Assembly: GCA_016869975.1 (NCBI GenBank) | Contig: VGCZ01000009.1 | Location: 1 to 64,000, forward strand | Origin: Alphaproteobacteria bacterium | GTDB lineage: Bacteria; Pseudomonadota; Alphaproteobacteria; Reyranellales; Reyranellaceae | Length of the DNA stretch: 64,000 nt | Direction of reading: 5' to 3' | Shown here: positions 32,958-41,602 of the stretch, piece by piece | Position numbering within the stretch: the first letter of the stretch is position 1 | How the letters are laid out: each line of letters starts with the position of its first letter | Made by a program: the position numbers and the translations under genes | The notes under the pieces: model-generated | The model's database searches: none | Seen by the model: only the letters and a program-made list of their open reading frames with translations | Told to the model about the DNA's origin: nothing

Positions 32958-33911
32958 TCAACCCCGCTTGATACGCGGATCGAGCGCCGTCTGCACGACG
33001 TCGACCACGAGGTTGACTGCGACGAAGAACATGGCGAGTACCAGGATCGTGCCTTGCAGCAGAGGCAGGTCGCGCTGGAAGATCGCCGAGTTCAGCAGGA
33101 AGCCGGTGCCCGGCCAGGAGAACACCGTCTCGATCAGGATCGAGCCGCCCAGCAGGTAGCCGAGCTGCAGACCCATCACCGCGAGCGCGGTGGGCGCCGC
33201 GTTCTTCACCACGTGTCGAAAGATGCCGCCATCGGTCAGGCCCTTGGCGCGCAGCGCGTCGACGAACTCCTGGCTCAGGATGTCACCGACCAGCGCGCGC
33301 ACCGTGCGTGTGATGATGCCCATCGGGATCACCGACATGGTGATCGCCGGCAGGATCAGGTGGCGCATGTGCTCCCAGTCCCAGCGCCAGTCGGCGCTGC
33401 TGCCCGGCCCGGCGCCGGTCGCCGGCAGCCACGGCAGCAGCACCGAGAAGCAGATCACCAGCACCATGCCGAGCCAGTAGTGCGGCACCGAGACGCCGAG
33501 GATCGAGACGGTGACGGCGATGCGGTCGATGACCGAGTCGCGGAAATAGCCGGCGACGAAGCCGAACAGGCAGCCGAAGAAAAAGCCGATCAGGGTCGCG
33601 ACCATCGCCAGCAGGAGCGTGTTGCCCACCGCCTTGCCGATCTCGCCGGCCACCGGGCGCGAGGTGGCGATCGAGGTGCCGAGGTCGCCAGTCACGACCT
33701 TGCCGAGCCAGATACCGAACTGGACCGGCATCGGCTGGTCGAAGCCGTAGCTCTTGCGCATCTGCTCGACCAACGTCTGCGGCGCGTCGGGTGGCAGGAT
33801 CGAGACCAGCGGATCGCCCGGCGCGATATGCACCAGCGAGAAGCACACCACGCCAACCGCCAGCGCGATGGGCAACACGAAGATCAGGCGGCGGATGAGG
33901 TAGATGAGCAC
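32958..33911 (-). CDS. Peptide/nickel-type ABC importer permease (DppB-like)
   Basis: Inner-membrane permease of 317 residues. MLIYLIRRLIFVLPIALAVG is the typical first helix, with FSLVHIAPGDPL after it. The coupling loop is ALRAKGLTDGGIFRHVVKNA near 221-240. Six membrane segments are visible. It is separated from the receptor gene upstream by a 178-base gap filled with a composite palindrome, which may tune the ratio of receptor to membrane parts. Confidence 0.93.
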   Translation of the reverse strand: MLIYLIRRLIFVLPIALAVGVVCFSLVHIAPGDPLVSILPPDAPQTLVEQMRKSYGFDQPMPVQFGIWLGKVVTGDLGTSIATSRPVAGEIGKAVGNTLLLAMVATLIGFFFGCLFGFVAGYFRDSVIDRIAVTVSILGVSVPHYWLGMVLVICFSVLLPWLPATGAGPGSSADWRWDWEHMRHLILPAITMSVIPMGIITRTVRALVGDILSQEFVDALRAKGLTDGGIFRHVVKNAAPTALAVMGLQLGYLLGGSILIETVFSWPGTGFLLNSAIFQRDLPLLQGTILVLAMFFVAVNLVVDVVQTALDPRIKRG

Positions 33912-33925
33912 GAGTTATCGCCTTT

Positions 33926-34078
33926 CCTTCTCCCCGCGAAGGCGGGGAGAAGGTGCCCGAAGGGCGGATGAGGGGCTTAGCGGTGTTCCAATAGGCACGC
34001 CTGTGATGTTGCGCGAGGAAGCCCCTCATCCGCCTCGCTGGCGCTCGGCACCTTTTCCCCGCCTTCGCGGGGAGAAGG
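33926..34078. repeat. Composite inverted repeat (two REP-like hairpins in opposite orientation)
   Basis: The left hairpin CCTTCTCCCCGC/GCGGGGAGAAGG (33926-33953) has a GAAG loop. The right one CCTTTTCCCCGC/GCGGGGAGAAGG (34051-34078) has a CTTC loop. Between them GGATGAGGGGCTT (33966-33978) and AAGCCCCTCATCC (34019-34031) extend the symmetry, so the whole is a long imperfect palindrome with a short centre. It lies between receptor and permease genes of one operon. Confidence 0.8.
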
Positions 34079-34089
34079 ACACCCGACGA

Positions 34090-35739
34090 CTACTGCATCG
34101 ACACCGTGGTGAGGTCGATGAACCAGCTCTTGGGCTGCACGTAGCCCTTGACCTTCGCCGTCATGGCGCGCGGGCCGACGTCATGCGCCACCCATAGGAA
34201 CACGGCTTCATCGACCGCGCGCGCGTGCAGCTTGGCCAGCGCCGCGTCGCGGTCCTTGCCGTCGAAGGCGACGCGCGCGTCGGCGACCATCTTGTCGAAC
34301 TCTGGGTTGTTGAAGAATCCCCAGTTGTTCGAGGTCGGCGGCGCCATCTTGCTGTCGAGGAAGCGGGCCATGGCGAAGAACGGATCCATCGCCGCGAAGG
34401 TCACGTTGATGGCGTTCGCGCCGCGCGCCGATTCATCCTTGGCGCCCTTGCGCCAGTTGGTGAACAGCGTGTTCCACTCGATGACGTCGATCTCGACCTT
34501 GAAGTGGCAGTCCGCCAGGTTCTGCTGCATGAACTCGTTCATGGGCAGCGGCTGCATCTGGCCTGAACCGGACGCCGACGTCTGCACCTTCACGGTGAGC
34601 GGCTTGGCCTTGGAGAAGCCGGCGGCCTCCATCAGCGCGCGCGCCGCAGCCGGGTCATACTTGATCTGGAAGGACGGGTTGCCCCACCAGGGATGGCCCG
34701 GCGGCACGGTGCCGACGGCCGGCTCCATCATGCCGCCCAGTAGCTGCTTCATGCCGGGGCGATCGACGCACAGATTGGCCGCCTGGCGCACGCGCTTGTC
34801 GAGCCAGGGCGAGCCGTCGGCGAAGGAGAACTGCCAGGGCCAGACATGCGGCTGGGCGTTGGCGGTGACGGTGAAGCCGCGCTGCCGGATCTGCGGCAGG
34901 GCGTCGGGCGCCGGCGCCTCGACCCAGTCGACCTGGCCCGAGAGCAGGGCGGCGGTGCGCGCGTTGGGCTCAGGCATCGGCAGCAGCACGAGGCGGTCGA
35001 GCTTGGGCACGCGCTTGGCGTCGTAGTAGCCGGCGTTCTTGACCAGCTCGAGCCGCTCGCGCGGCACGAACCGCTCCATCTTGAACGGCCCGGTGCCTGA
35101 GGCGTCGGCGGCGAAGGCCACCCAGGCCTGCTTGGCGCGCTCCTTGGGATCGGCGACCGAGGCCGGCACCGCGTCGAACTTCTTCTGCCAATGCGCCGGG
35201 CTGGCCATGAAGAGGTTGGTCAGGTTGATCGGCAGGAAGGAATCCGGCTGCGCGGTCGTCAGCTCGACGGTGAGGTCATCGATCTTTCGCGCGCTGCGCA
35301 GGGTCGGCATGCGCGAGGCGGTGACGCCGACCTGGCTGGCGTCGAAATGGACGGCGTCCTGCTTCAGCACCTTCTCGACGTTCCACACCACGGCGTCGGC
35401 GTTGAAGGCCGAGCCATCGTGGAACTTCACGCCGGGACGCAGCTTGAAGACCCACTTGGTTTTGTCCGCGTCGCTGACCGCCCACTCGGTCGCCAGCGCC
35501 GGCAGCAACACGCTGGGCTTGTCGGCCGACGACAGGTCCCATTGCGTCAGCCCGTCGTACATCGGGATGCCGGTGAAGCGGTTGCCCTCGAAGCCTTGGT
35601 CGGGCTGACCGTGCGTCTTGGGGATATCGGCGGCGGTCATGCCGATGCGCAACGTGCCCTGGGCTTGGGCGGCCCCTGCCTGAATCGCGAGCGCCGCACC
35701 GGCCGCCGTCACCGCGGCGGTGATCCTTCTCATGGTCAT
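34090..35739 (-). CDS. Peptide/nickel-type ABC importer receptor (SBP family 5)
   Basis: Periplasmic solute-binding protein of 549 residues. The signal peptide (MTMRRITAAVTAAGAALAIQ, cleavage near AQA-Q) is followed by TLRIGMTAADIPKTHGQPDQ and the family 5 core VFKLRPGVKFHDGSAFNADA. GTGPFKMERFVPRERLELVK is the hinge region. AGGGGAGC precedes ATG 35739. As first gene of the importer cluster it is probably made in excess. The ligand is unknown, perhaps an amide or peptide given the downstream amidase. Confidence 0.93.
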   Translation of the reverse strand: MTMRRITAAVTAAGAALAIQAGAAQAQGTLRIGMTAADIPKTHGQPDQGFEGNRFTGIPMYDGLTQWDLSSADKPSVLLPALATEWAVSDADKTKWVFKLRPGVKFHDGSAFNADAVVWNVEKVLKQDAVHFDASQVGVTASRMPTLRSARKIDDLTVELTTAQPDSFLPINLTNLFMASPAHWQKKFDAVPASVADPKERAKQAWVAFAADASGTGPFKMERFVPRERLELVKNAGYYDAKRVPKLDRLVLLPMPEPNARTAALLSGQVDWVEAPAPDALPQIRQRGFTVTANAQPHVWPWQFSFADGSPWLDKRVRQAANLCVDRPGMKQLLGGMMEPAVGTVPPGHPWWGNPSFQIKYDPAAARALMEAAGFSKAKPLTVKVQTSASGSGQMQPLPMNEFMQQNLADCHFKVEIDVIEWNTLFTNWRKGAKDESARGANAINVTFAAMDPFFAMARFLDSKMAPPTSNNWGFFNNPEFDKMVADARVAFDGKDRDAALAKLHARAVDEAVFLWVAHDVGPRAMTAKVKGYVQPKSWFIDLTTVSMQ

Positions 35740-35966
35740 GAAGCTCCCCTGTTCAATACGGCGGCACACTGAGCGCACCGCCACGCGTCGGTCAAGGCAG
35801 CAAGTCGTATGCCATCGTCAATTTCCAACCACACGCAAGATCGGAATGACCACGCCGCGCGCGCGGCAGTCCTGCATGCCGAAGATTTGGGCGTCGGCCC
35901 GGGCGCGCGCTACAGTTCGTATCATCGGGGTAGCGGCAGGTAGGGCTATGGCATATGGCGTTTCCC

Positions 35967-35992
35967 CCCTCTCCCCGCACGCGGGGAGAGGG
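35967..35992. repeat. REP-like palindrome CCCTCTCCCCGC/GCGGGGAGAGGG
   Basis: Twelve-base perfect arms with a two-base loop, flanked further out by GCATATG and CATATGC. It is a member of the same palindrome family as 33926-34078 and 54784-54832. It lies between the importer receptor and the first metallo-hydrolase, which diverge. Confidence 0.75.
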
Positions 35993-36030
35993 AGTCATAT
36001 GCGATGGTCCTGTGGCGGCGGAGAATGAAC

Positions 36031-36930
36031 ATGAAGCGGCATCGTATTGGCGGGTTCACAGCGGCGCGCGTGGTCGAGATCGAGCCGCCGCTGGCGACGC
36101 CGGCGCAGATGTTCCCCGATTTCGACCCGGAGATTTTCCGCGCCCATGCCGGCTGGCTGACCGAGCGTGACGCCTATGATCCGGTGACGGACATGCTCAA
36201 GCTCAGCATCCATTCCTGGGTGCTGCGCACCAAGCACCATACGATCGTCATCGACACCTGCTGCGGCAACGACCGCGAGCGGCCGAAATTCCCCATCGCA
36301 CATCACCTCGACACGCCCTACCTCGACAATCTGCGCGCCGCCGGCGTCGATCCGGACAAGGTCGACTTCGTCTGCTGCACGCATCTGCACGTCGACCATG
36401 TCGGCTGGAACACGCGGCTGGAGAACGGCCGCTGGGTGCCGACCTTCCGCAATGCGCGCTATCTCTTCTCGAAGGCCGACTACGATCACTGGGACACGAT
36501 GAACCGCGCCGATCCGGCCAAGCCGGCGAACTACGGCGCCTTCGACGATGGCGTGCTGCCGGTGGTGTCGGCGGGTCTGGCGACCTTCGTCGACGGCGCA
36601 CGGCACGAGCTGGAGGACGACGTCGCCATCGAGCCGGCGCCCGGCCACACGCCGGGCAGTGTCATGCTGGCGGCGCGCTCCGAGGGCGCGGAGGCGCTGT
36701 TCATCGGCGACGCCATGCACCATCCACTGCAGATCGTGCTGCCCGACTGGAGTACTCGCTTCTGCGTCGACCGCGCCCAGGCGGCGCGCACGCGGCGCGC
36801 CATCCTGGAGCGCTGCGTCGAGAATCGCTCGCTGCTGGCGCCGGCGCACTTCAAGGCGCCACATGCCTGCCGCGTGCATCGTGACGGCGCGGCATACCGT
36901 GCGGAGTTTGTCGAGATGGGCGAGGCATAG
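36031..36930 (+). CDS. Metallo-beta-lactamase-fold hydrolase, first tandem copy
   Basis: Zinc hydrolase of 299 residues. The metal motif THLHVDHVGWN gives His118, His120, Asp122 and His123; APGHTPGSV and the late PAHFKAPHA supply further ligands. DTCCGNDRERPKFPI before the motif is shared with its paralogue. I chose ATG 36031 for its GGAG spacing; ATG 36025 and 36004 are in frame. The layout resembles lactonase and related MBL enzymes; quorum-signal lactones are possible but unproven. No signal peptide is seen. Confidence 0.9.
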   Translation: MKRHRIGGFTAARVVEIEPPLATPAQMFPDFDPEIFRAHAGWLTERDAYDPVTDMLKLSIHSWVLRTKHHTIVIDTCCGNDRERPKFPIAHHLDTPYLDNLRAAGVDPDKVDFVCCTHLHVDHVGWNTRLENGRWVPTFRNARYLFSKADYDHWDTMNRADPAKPANYGAFDDGVLPVVSAGLATFVDGARHELEDDVAIEPAPGHTPGSVMLAARSEGAEALFIGDAMHHPLQIVLPDWSTRFCVDRAQAARTRRAILERCVENRSLLAPAHFKAPHACRVHRDGAAYRAEFVEMGEA

Positions 36931-36967
36931 CCCGGATCAGGGGCCGCACCAGGGAGGAGACGATCGC

Positions 36968-37858
36968 ATGCAGGACCGTATGATCGGGGACGCGCGCGTC
37001 ACCCGTGTCGAGGAGATTGCTGGACCGGGCTTCCCGGCCGCGCAGTTCTTTCCCGAGTTCGACGCCCAGACCTTCAAGGCGCAGGAGCACTGGCTGGCGC
37101 CGAGCTACTACTCGCCCGAGAGCGGCCGGCTGGTGCGCAGCATCCATAGCTGGGTGATCCGCATGAACGGGCTCACCATCCTGGTCGATACGTGCTGCGG
37201 CAACCACAAGCCGAGGCCCGGCATGCCGGGCTTCAACATGCTCGACACCGACTACCTCGATCGCCTGCGCGCCGTTGGCGTTCAGCCCGAGGAGGTCGAC
37301 CTGGTGCTGTGCACGCACCTCCATGTCGATCATGTCGGCTGGAACACGAAGCTCGAGAACGGCAAGTGGGTGCCGACCTTCCCGAAGGCGAAGTACGTCA
37401 TGTCGCGCCGCGACCACGATCACTGGCAGGCGGCGGCGAGGAAGCCGGAAACCGAGGAGTACGAGCGCAACACCTACAACGATTCGGTGCTGCCGATCGT
37501 CGAGGTCGGGCTGGCCGAGATGGTCGATAGCGAACACGACCTCGGCCGCGGGCTGATGATCAATCCGTCGCCCGGCCATACGCCGGGACACATCCACATC
37601 ACGCTGGAGTCGAAGGGCAAGCGCGCGTTGTTCTCGGGCGATGCGCTACACAATCCCGTGCAGGTGCCATTGTGGACGTGGAACAGTCGCTTCTGCGAGG
37701 ACACCAACGTGGCGCGCCAATCCCGAAACAAGATCCTCTCGCATTGCGCGCATGAGCATGCGCTCCTGATGCCGGCGCATTTCGGCTCACCGCACGCCGC
37801 TTTCATCAAGGCCAAGGGCGACGACTTCGCGTTGGACTGGGACCATGGCCCAAGCTGA
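36968..37858 (+). CDS. Metallo-beta-lactamase-fold hydrolase, second tandem copy
   Basis: Paralogue of the gene before it, 296 residues. THLHVDHVGWN gives His117, His119, Asp121, His122, and SPGHTPGHI and PAHFGSPHA follow at matching places. The shared SIHSWV, VDTCCGN and LENGKWVPTF blocks show a tandem duplication. GGGAGGAG precedes ATG 36968. Its end overlaps the SDR start by 14 bases, so hydrolase and dehydrogenase are coupled; perhaps a lactone or ester is opened and the product oxidised. Confidence 0.91.
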   Translation: MQDRMIGDARVTRVEEIAGPGFPAAQFFPEFDAQTFKAQEHWLAPSYYSPESGRLVRSIHSWVIRMNGLTILVDTCCGNHKPRPGMPGFNMLDTDYLDRLRAVGVQPEEVDLVLCTHLHVDHVGWNTKLENGKWVPTFPKAKYVMSRRDHDHWQAAARKPETEEYERNTYNDSVLPIVEVGLAEMVDSEHDLGRGLMINPSPGHTPGHIHITLESKGKRALFSGDALHNPVQVPLWTWNSRFCEDTNVARQSRNKILSHCAHEHALLMPAHFGSPHAAFIKAKGDDFALDWDHGPS

Positions 37859-38624
37859 ACGATTGAAGGGCAAGGTCGCGCTGGTCACTGGCGCCGCCTC
37901 TGGCATCGGCCGCGCCACGGCGCGGCGCTTCGCCGACGAGGGCGCGATCGTCGTCGGCACTGATATCGCGGTGCCGGCGTCGAGCGAAGCGGCGTCGATT
38001 GTCGGAACGGCGGGCACTTTCCTGCCGCAGGACGCGGCCAGCGAGGCGGACTGGTCACGCATCGAGAACGAGATTCGTGGCCGCTTCGGCCGCCTTGACA
38101 TTCTGTTCAACAACGCCGGCACCAGCGGCCCGGCCGATCCCGAGACCTGCACCCTGGCCGAATGGCGCCGGGTGATGGCGGTCAACCTCGACGGCGTGTT
38201 CCTGGGCTGCCGCACCGGCATCGCACTGATGAAGGAGAAGGGCGGCGCGATCGTCAATGTCTCGTCCTGCGCGGCGTATGGCGGATTCCCGCTATCCGTG
38301 CATTACGGGGCGAGCAAGACGGCGGTGCGCCAGTTCACCAAGAGCGTGGCGCTGCACTGCGCCGCCAAAGGCTACGGCATCCGCTGCAACTCGATCCATC
38401 CCGGCCCGACCATGACCGGGCTGATGAAGGCCAGCATCGCCCGCGCGCCCAGCGAGGCGGAGGGCCGCGCCCGCTGGATGGCGCAGACCCCGATCGGCCG
38501 CTTCGCCGAACCCGAGGAGATGGCCGCGCTGGTCGCTTGGCTGGTGTCGGACGAGGCGACCTACGTCACCGGCGCGGAGTTCGTCTCCGATGGCGGCATG
38601 ACGGCGGGCATGGGCGCCGGCTGA
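37845..38624 (+). CDS. Short-chain dehydrogenase/reductase
   Basis: Classical SDR of 259 residues. TGAASGIG near 15-22 binds the cofactor, GTDIA after beta-2 points to NAD(H), NNAG near 89-92 is the structural Asn, and the active site is VSSCA plus YGASKTAVRQF (YxxxK). The C-terminus SDGGMTAGMGAG is typical. It is translationally coupled to the second metallo-hydrolase. The substrate is not evident. Confidence 0.93.
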   Translation: MAQAERLKGKVALVTGAASGIGRATARRFADEGAIVVGTDIAVPASSEAASIVGTAGTFLPQDAASEADWSRIENEIRGRFGRLDILFNNAGTSGPADPETCTLAEWRRVMAVNLDGVFLGCRTGIALMKEKGGAIVNVSSCAAYGGFPLSVHYGASKTAVRQFTKSVALHCAAKGYGIRCNSIHPGPTMTGLMKASIARAPSEAEGRARWMAQTPIGRFAEPEEMAALVAWLVSDEATYVTGAEFVSDGGMTAGMGAG

Positions 38625-38660
38625 CGCTTCGCCGCGATATCGCAATAACGCAAGCCCGAT

Positions 38661-38700
38661 ACCTGGAGGCACCAGGTCATTGGTTGAACCTCTAGGTCAA
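38661..38700. promoter_or_regulatory. Two adjacent inverted repeats, possible operator region
   Basis: ACCTGG-AGGCA-CCAGGT (38661-38677) is followed by TTGAACCTCTAGGTCAA (38684-38700), which is symmetric apart from one extra base. They lie in the gap between the SDR stop and the small dimeric-barrel gene. The second resembles MerR-type dyads loosely. No known regulator site is claimed. Confidence 0.3.
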
Positions 38701-38824
38701 GATCAACCGCGTTGTCGCCACCTGCAACGACAAGTTCGCCCGTTCCTTTCTCGACACGCTACACTTGGTTCTCATCCGCCGCTTGTTGCAGTTGTAGACC
38801 GCGCTTGATCAACGGAGCCCGATC

Positions 38825-39145
38825 ATGACCTTGCCCATTGTCCGCGTCTCCATCCTGCGCTGCCAACCCGACCAGTTCACCATGTTCCACTCCATGATGA
38901 CTGAAGCCGAAAGTGTCCTTGTTCCTGGCATACGAGCGATGAACGGCTTGATCAGTTACTGGGCCGGCGCAGACGAGGCGACCGCCTCGCTCACCAATGT
39001 CAGCGTCTGGAGGACCCTTGCCGATGCGAAACAGATGGACCGGTTTCAGCCGATGCTCGATCTGGGCAAGCGCTTCGCCGAGAAAGGCGCGATGTTCGAG
39101 CGTCCCATCATGAACTATGCGGCGCTCTGGCAGATTCCAGCATAA
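38825..39145 (+). CDS. Small protein of unknown function, possibly dimeric alpha/beta-barrel (ABM-like)
   Basis: Protein of 106 residues without signal or membrane segment. The pattern of an initial strand (LPIVRVSILRC), a helix (FHSMMTEAESVLVPGIRAM), strands (LISYWAGADEATASLTNVSV) and helices with the end RPIMNYAALWQIPA suits the antibiotic-biosynthesis-monooxygenase/EthD type of dimeric barrel. The start ATG 38825 follows a weak GGAGC. Composition is less GC-rich than the neighbours. Function is unknown, and no cofactor residue is evident. Confidence 0.7.
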   Translation: MTLPIVRVSILRCQPDQFTMFHSMMTEAESVLVPGIRAMNGLISYWAGADEATASLTNVSVWRTLADAKQMDRFQPMLDLGKRFAEKGAMFERPIMNYAALWQIPA

Positions 39146-39254
39146 GAGGTTTGACTGCAACCGCACCCCTGGCATGTGGCGTGTCAGGTTTGCATTATTG
39201 CGCTGGTTCGGGTGCGTCGCTTTGATCATGTCCCGAGCTCTAGTGTGCTGACGA

Positions 39255-39476
39255 ATGGTCAGTCCGGCGCTTCCAAGCTGGAGGCGAATCGCTCAGGCGG
39301 CCACGGCGGGCAGCGGGATGATGGAGAATGCCGCCGACTACGTCGCCGGTCGAGCCGGGGACATACGCACCCGCCGGCGACAGCAGGCCCTCCTGCGGAT
39401 TGGCCAAGACCTGGATGAAGGGCGCATCGACGAACGCGGCACCATCCAGGAACTCGTCAAGGTGCTGGCCGCCTGA
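39255..39476 (+). CDS. Possible small hypothetical protein
   Basis: Frame of 73 residues from ATG 39255 to TGA. The second half (MENAADYVAGRAGDIRTRRR, then LLRIGQDLDEGRIDERGTI and a Val-Leu end) is charged and helical and looks more like protein than the usual shadow frames. There is no good RBS and no family is recognised. It may be a fragment of a longer lost gene. Confidence 0.3.
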   Translation: MVSPALPSWRRIAQAATAGSGMMENAADYVAGRAGDIRTRRRQQALLRIGQDLDEGRIDERGTIQELVKVLAA

Positions 39477-39819
39477 GGTGGGACAGCGGCGCCGCATGTC
39501 GAGCGTAGGGCTCGCATTGTCGCGACGGTCTTTCCGCCGTAGGGGCGGAAGAAAGGCCCATGGCGCAGAGAGAACCGCCCCCAATAGCGCACGCGTAGCG
39601 GCGGAAATCGGAGCGGCGCTCGGTCCCCGGTACACTTGTGAGAATGATTGTGTCCGGAGCCCGCCCGATGGGCCGTGAACCGCGAGATTCCGCCGACGTC
39701 TCGACCCAGAAGACCGTTGTTGACGGCCCGTCGATGAGCCGCGTGCCGTTCCTTGTCGTGTGGAATATCGCCGACGATTTCGGCGCTCATCCGATCGGGC
39801 ATCTGACGATCCGCCCGCG

Positions 39820-40120
39820 GGGGCTTCCCGGGTCGGCGGGCGAGGCAGCGTCACCAGCGATGGCAAACCATAGCAACGCTCAGAGTCCGCGATGCCCGTA
39901 GTCCGGCGACGCCGGCAAGCCGCTCGCGCCGACCATGTCAAACCATAGCAAAGCCGGGAATCCGCGCCGCCCGCGCTCCGGCGCGGCGGGCGGGCGATCC
40001 TCGCGGGCAACAGCAATCCATAGCAACGCCGGGATCCCGCGACGCCTCCCATCCGCCGAGGCGAGCGGTCGGGCGTCGCGGACCATGGCAAACCATAGAA
40101 ACGCGACGCCCGAGCCCCGG
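39820..40120. repeat. Degenerate 75-bp tandem repeat (about four units)
   Basis: The block CAAACCATAGCAACGCC recurs with variants at 39864, 39939, 40014 and 40089, exactly 75 bases apart each time. It is followed by a conserved GGGATCCCGCGACGCC-like stretch and a GC-rich variable part with internal hairpins such as GCGCTCCGGCGCGG. The tails before each unit (CGCGGACCATGG, GCGGGCAACAG) are also related. It sits directly behind the enoyl-CoA hydratase stop. Confidence 0.8.
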
Positions 40121-40123
40121 GCG

Positions 40124-40921
40124 TCAGCGACCCTTCCAGTTGGGCTTGCGCTTCTCGGCGAAGGCGCGCGGTCCCTCGACGGTGTCTTCGCTGCGCGTCA
40201 TGGCGACGAAGGCGGGGTAGTGGAGGTTGCGCATCGAGATCTCGGTGACCGGCACGTCGAGCGAGCGCATCACCACCTGCTTGGTGGCGCGGATGCTCAT
40301 CGGCGAGCACTCGAGGATCTGCTGCGCCCAGGCCTTGGCTTCCTTCATCAGCTCGGCCTGCGACACCACCTTGGTGACGAAGCCCAGCTCGTAGCCTTCC
40401 TGCGCCGAGACGTGGCGGCCGGTGAGCATCATGCCCATGGCCTTCTTCAGCGGAATCTGGCGCGACAGGCGCTGCATGCCGCCGGCGCCGGCCGCCAGGC
40501 CGACCCGGGGTTCCGGCAAGGCGAAGCGCGCGTTGTCCGAGGCGATGATGATGTCGCAGGCCAGCGCGATCTCGAAGCCGCCGCCCATGGCGACGCCGTT
40601 GACCGCGGCGATCACCGGCTTGTCGAGGTCGAAGCGGTTGGCCAGGCCGCCGAAACCCTTGGGCGGCCCGTGCGGGCGCTTGCCGGTCGTGCGCTGCAGT
40701 TCTGCGTGGTATTTCAGGTCGTTACCGGCGCTGAAGGCCTTGTCGCCGGCGCCGGTGATGATCGCCACCCACATCTCGGGATCGGCGGCGAACTCGTCGA
40801 AGATGTCGCCCAGCTCCTGGTTCGCCATCGGGTGGCAGGCGTTGTAGACCTCGGGCCGGTTGATCGTGACGATCAGCAGCCGCCCGTCCTTTTCGACCTT
40901 GCTGTACTTGAGCTCAGCCAT
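40124..40921 (-). CDS. Enoyl-CoA hydratase/isomerase (crotonase) family protein
   Basis: Crotonase-fold enzyme of 265 residues. The oxyanion region is AFSAGNDLKYHAEL near 68-81; GVAMGGGFEIALACDIIIAS near 112-131 and LPEPRVGLAAGAGGMQRL follow, with Glu at the acid-base position of the hydratase. The C-terminal AFAEKRKPNWKGR is a family hallmark. CAGGAGGG precedes ATG 40921. It hydrates or isomerises an enoyl-CoA in fatty or aromatic acid breakdown. Neighbours do not define the pathway. Confidence 0.94.
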   Translation of the reverse strand: MAELKYSKVEKDGRLLIVTINRPEVYNACHPMANQELGDIFDEFAADPEMWVAIITGAGDKAFSAGNDLKYHAELQRTTGKRPHGPPKGFGGLANRFDLDKPVIAAVNGVAMGGGFEIALACDIIIASDNARFALPEPRVGLAAGAGGMQRLSRQIPLKKAMGMMLTGRHVSAQEGYELGFVTKVVSQAELMKEAKAWAQQILECSPMSIRATKQVVMRSLDVPVTEISMRNLHYPAFVAMTRSEDTVEGPRAFAEKRKPNWKGR

Positions 40922-41125
40922 CGCGTTTCCCTCCTGAAGGTGCCGGCGCGGATTGCGTCCCGCCCGGCAGGCACGGTCAAGAGGCAAGGTTCGCGGCGCG
41001 GTATGGCGCATTCGGGCCCGCGACGGATCGACCGGCGGGCTCCGTCTTGCGAGCCGGGATTGTTGCGCGTAAAGTGCAGTTGGGTTGGGTGGGACAGACT
41101 AAATATCGTTGTTTTTCGGGTGTCG

Positions 41126-41602
41126 ATGATGTCGAAGGATCGGCGTTGCGCCGGCTTCGTGCTCCTCGTCGCGCTGGCTTTTTTGCCTGGCGTCGGATCC
41201 GCGGGAGCTACGGATGCGCCTATGGTGGTGGGGATCGGCGGCAGCATCGATCACACGATGCAGCCCCGTGTCGACACGGTCGCGGGCCAAGCCGCCAGTG
41301 CCGCCGATGCGCTCGACCTGCTCAACCGGTTCGTCGGCCAGCCTCGACCGACGCGCCAGCCCGCGCAAGGCGCCACGCCGCTGTCGATCGGCGGGCTTCG
41401 CGGCCTGCCCGTGCAGGAGAGGCTGAGCCCAGCATTTTCCGCCTTGCCGCCGGTGCCCGCCGGCTCAGGCTGGACGCCCGCGCCGGCGAAGAGCCGTGCG
41501 GCGCCCTACGCCCGCATCCGTGAACGCGAGCAAGTGCTCGGCGTTTTGTTCAAGATACAGCCGCCGCCGCAGGCCCCCGAACGGCCCTCTCCGGGCCTCT
41601 GA
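41126..41602 (+). CDS. Exported protein of unknown function
   Basis: Protein of 158 residues. A signal peptide covers about 1-27 (MMSKDRRCAGFVLLVALAFL, then GVGSAGA). The mature part is Ala/Pro-rich with IGGSIDHTMQPRVDTVAGQA, LLNRFVGQP and a C-terminal LGVLFKIQPPPQAPERP. No domain is recognised and no Cys lipobox is present. It is probably periplasmic. It lies upstream of the OmpA-like gene across a 211-base gap that holds that gene's promoter. Confidence 0.7.
   Translation: MMSKDRRCAGFVLLVALAFLPGVGSAGATDAPMVVGIGGSIDHTMQPRVDTVAGQAASAADALDLLNRFVGQPRPTRQPAQGATPLSIGGLRGLPVQERLSPAFSALPPVPAGSGWTPAPAKSRAAPYARIREREQVLGVLFKIQPPPQAPERPSPGL

Larger units (their letters stand above)
39146..40123. other. 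Gene-poor kilobase with possible small ORF and 75-bp tandem repeats
   Basis: No confident gene. One small plus-strand ORF (39255-39476) has protein-like composition. The middle (39480-39800) shows nothing I recognise. From about 39820 a degenerate tandem repeat of period 75 runs up to the enoyl-CoA hydratase stop. Long minus-strand frames across the stretch are Arg/Gly-rich and are produced by the repeat. The region may be a scar of mobile DNA. Confidence 0.6.

Noticed and set aside
39820-40120. Possible CRISPR array
   Set aside because: The period is regular (75 bases), but the repeats are degenerate, the intervening parts are related to each other, and both parts are GC-rich with internal hairpins. 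This is a tandem repeat, not repeat plus unique spacers.
39240-40310. 356-residue minus-strand frame with 25-residue repeats
   Set aside because: The repeated CYGL protein pattern comes from the 75-base DNA repeat, the frame enters the enoyl-CoA hydratase out of frame, and no start signal is present.
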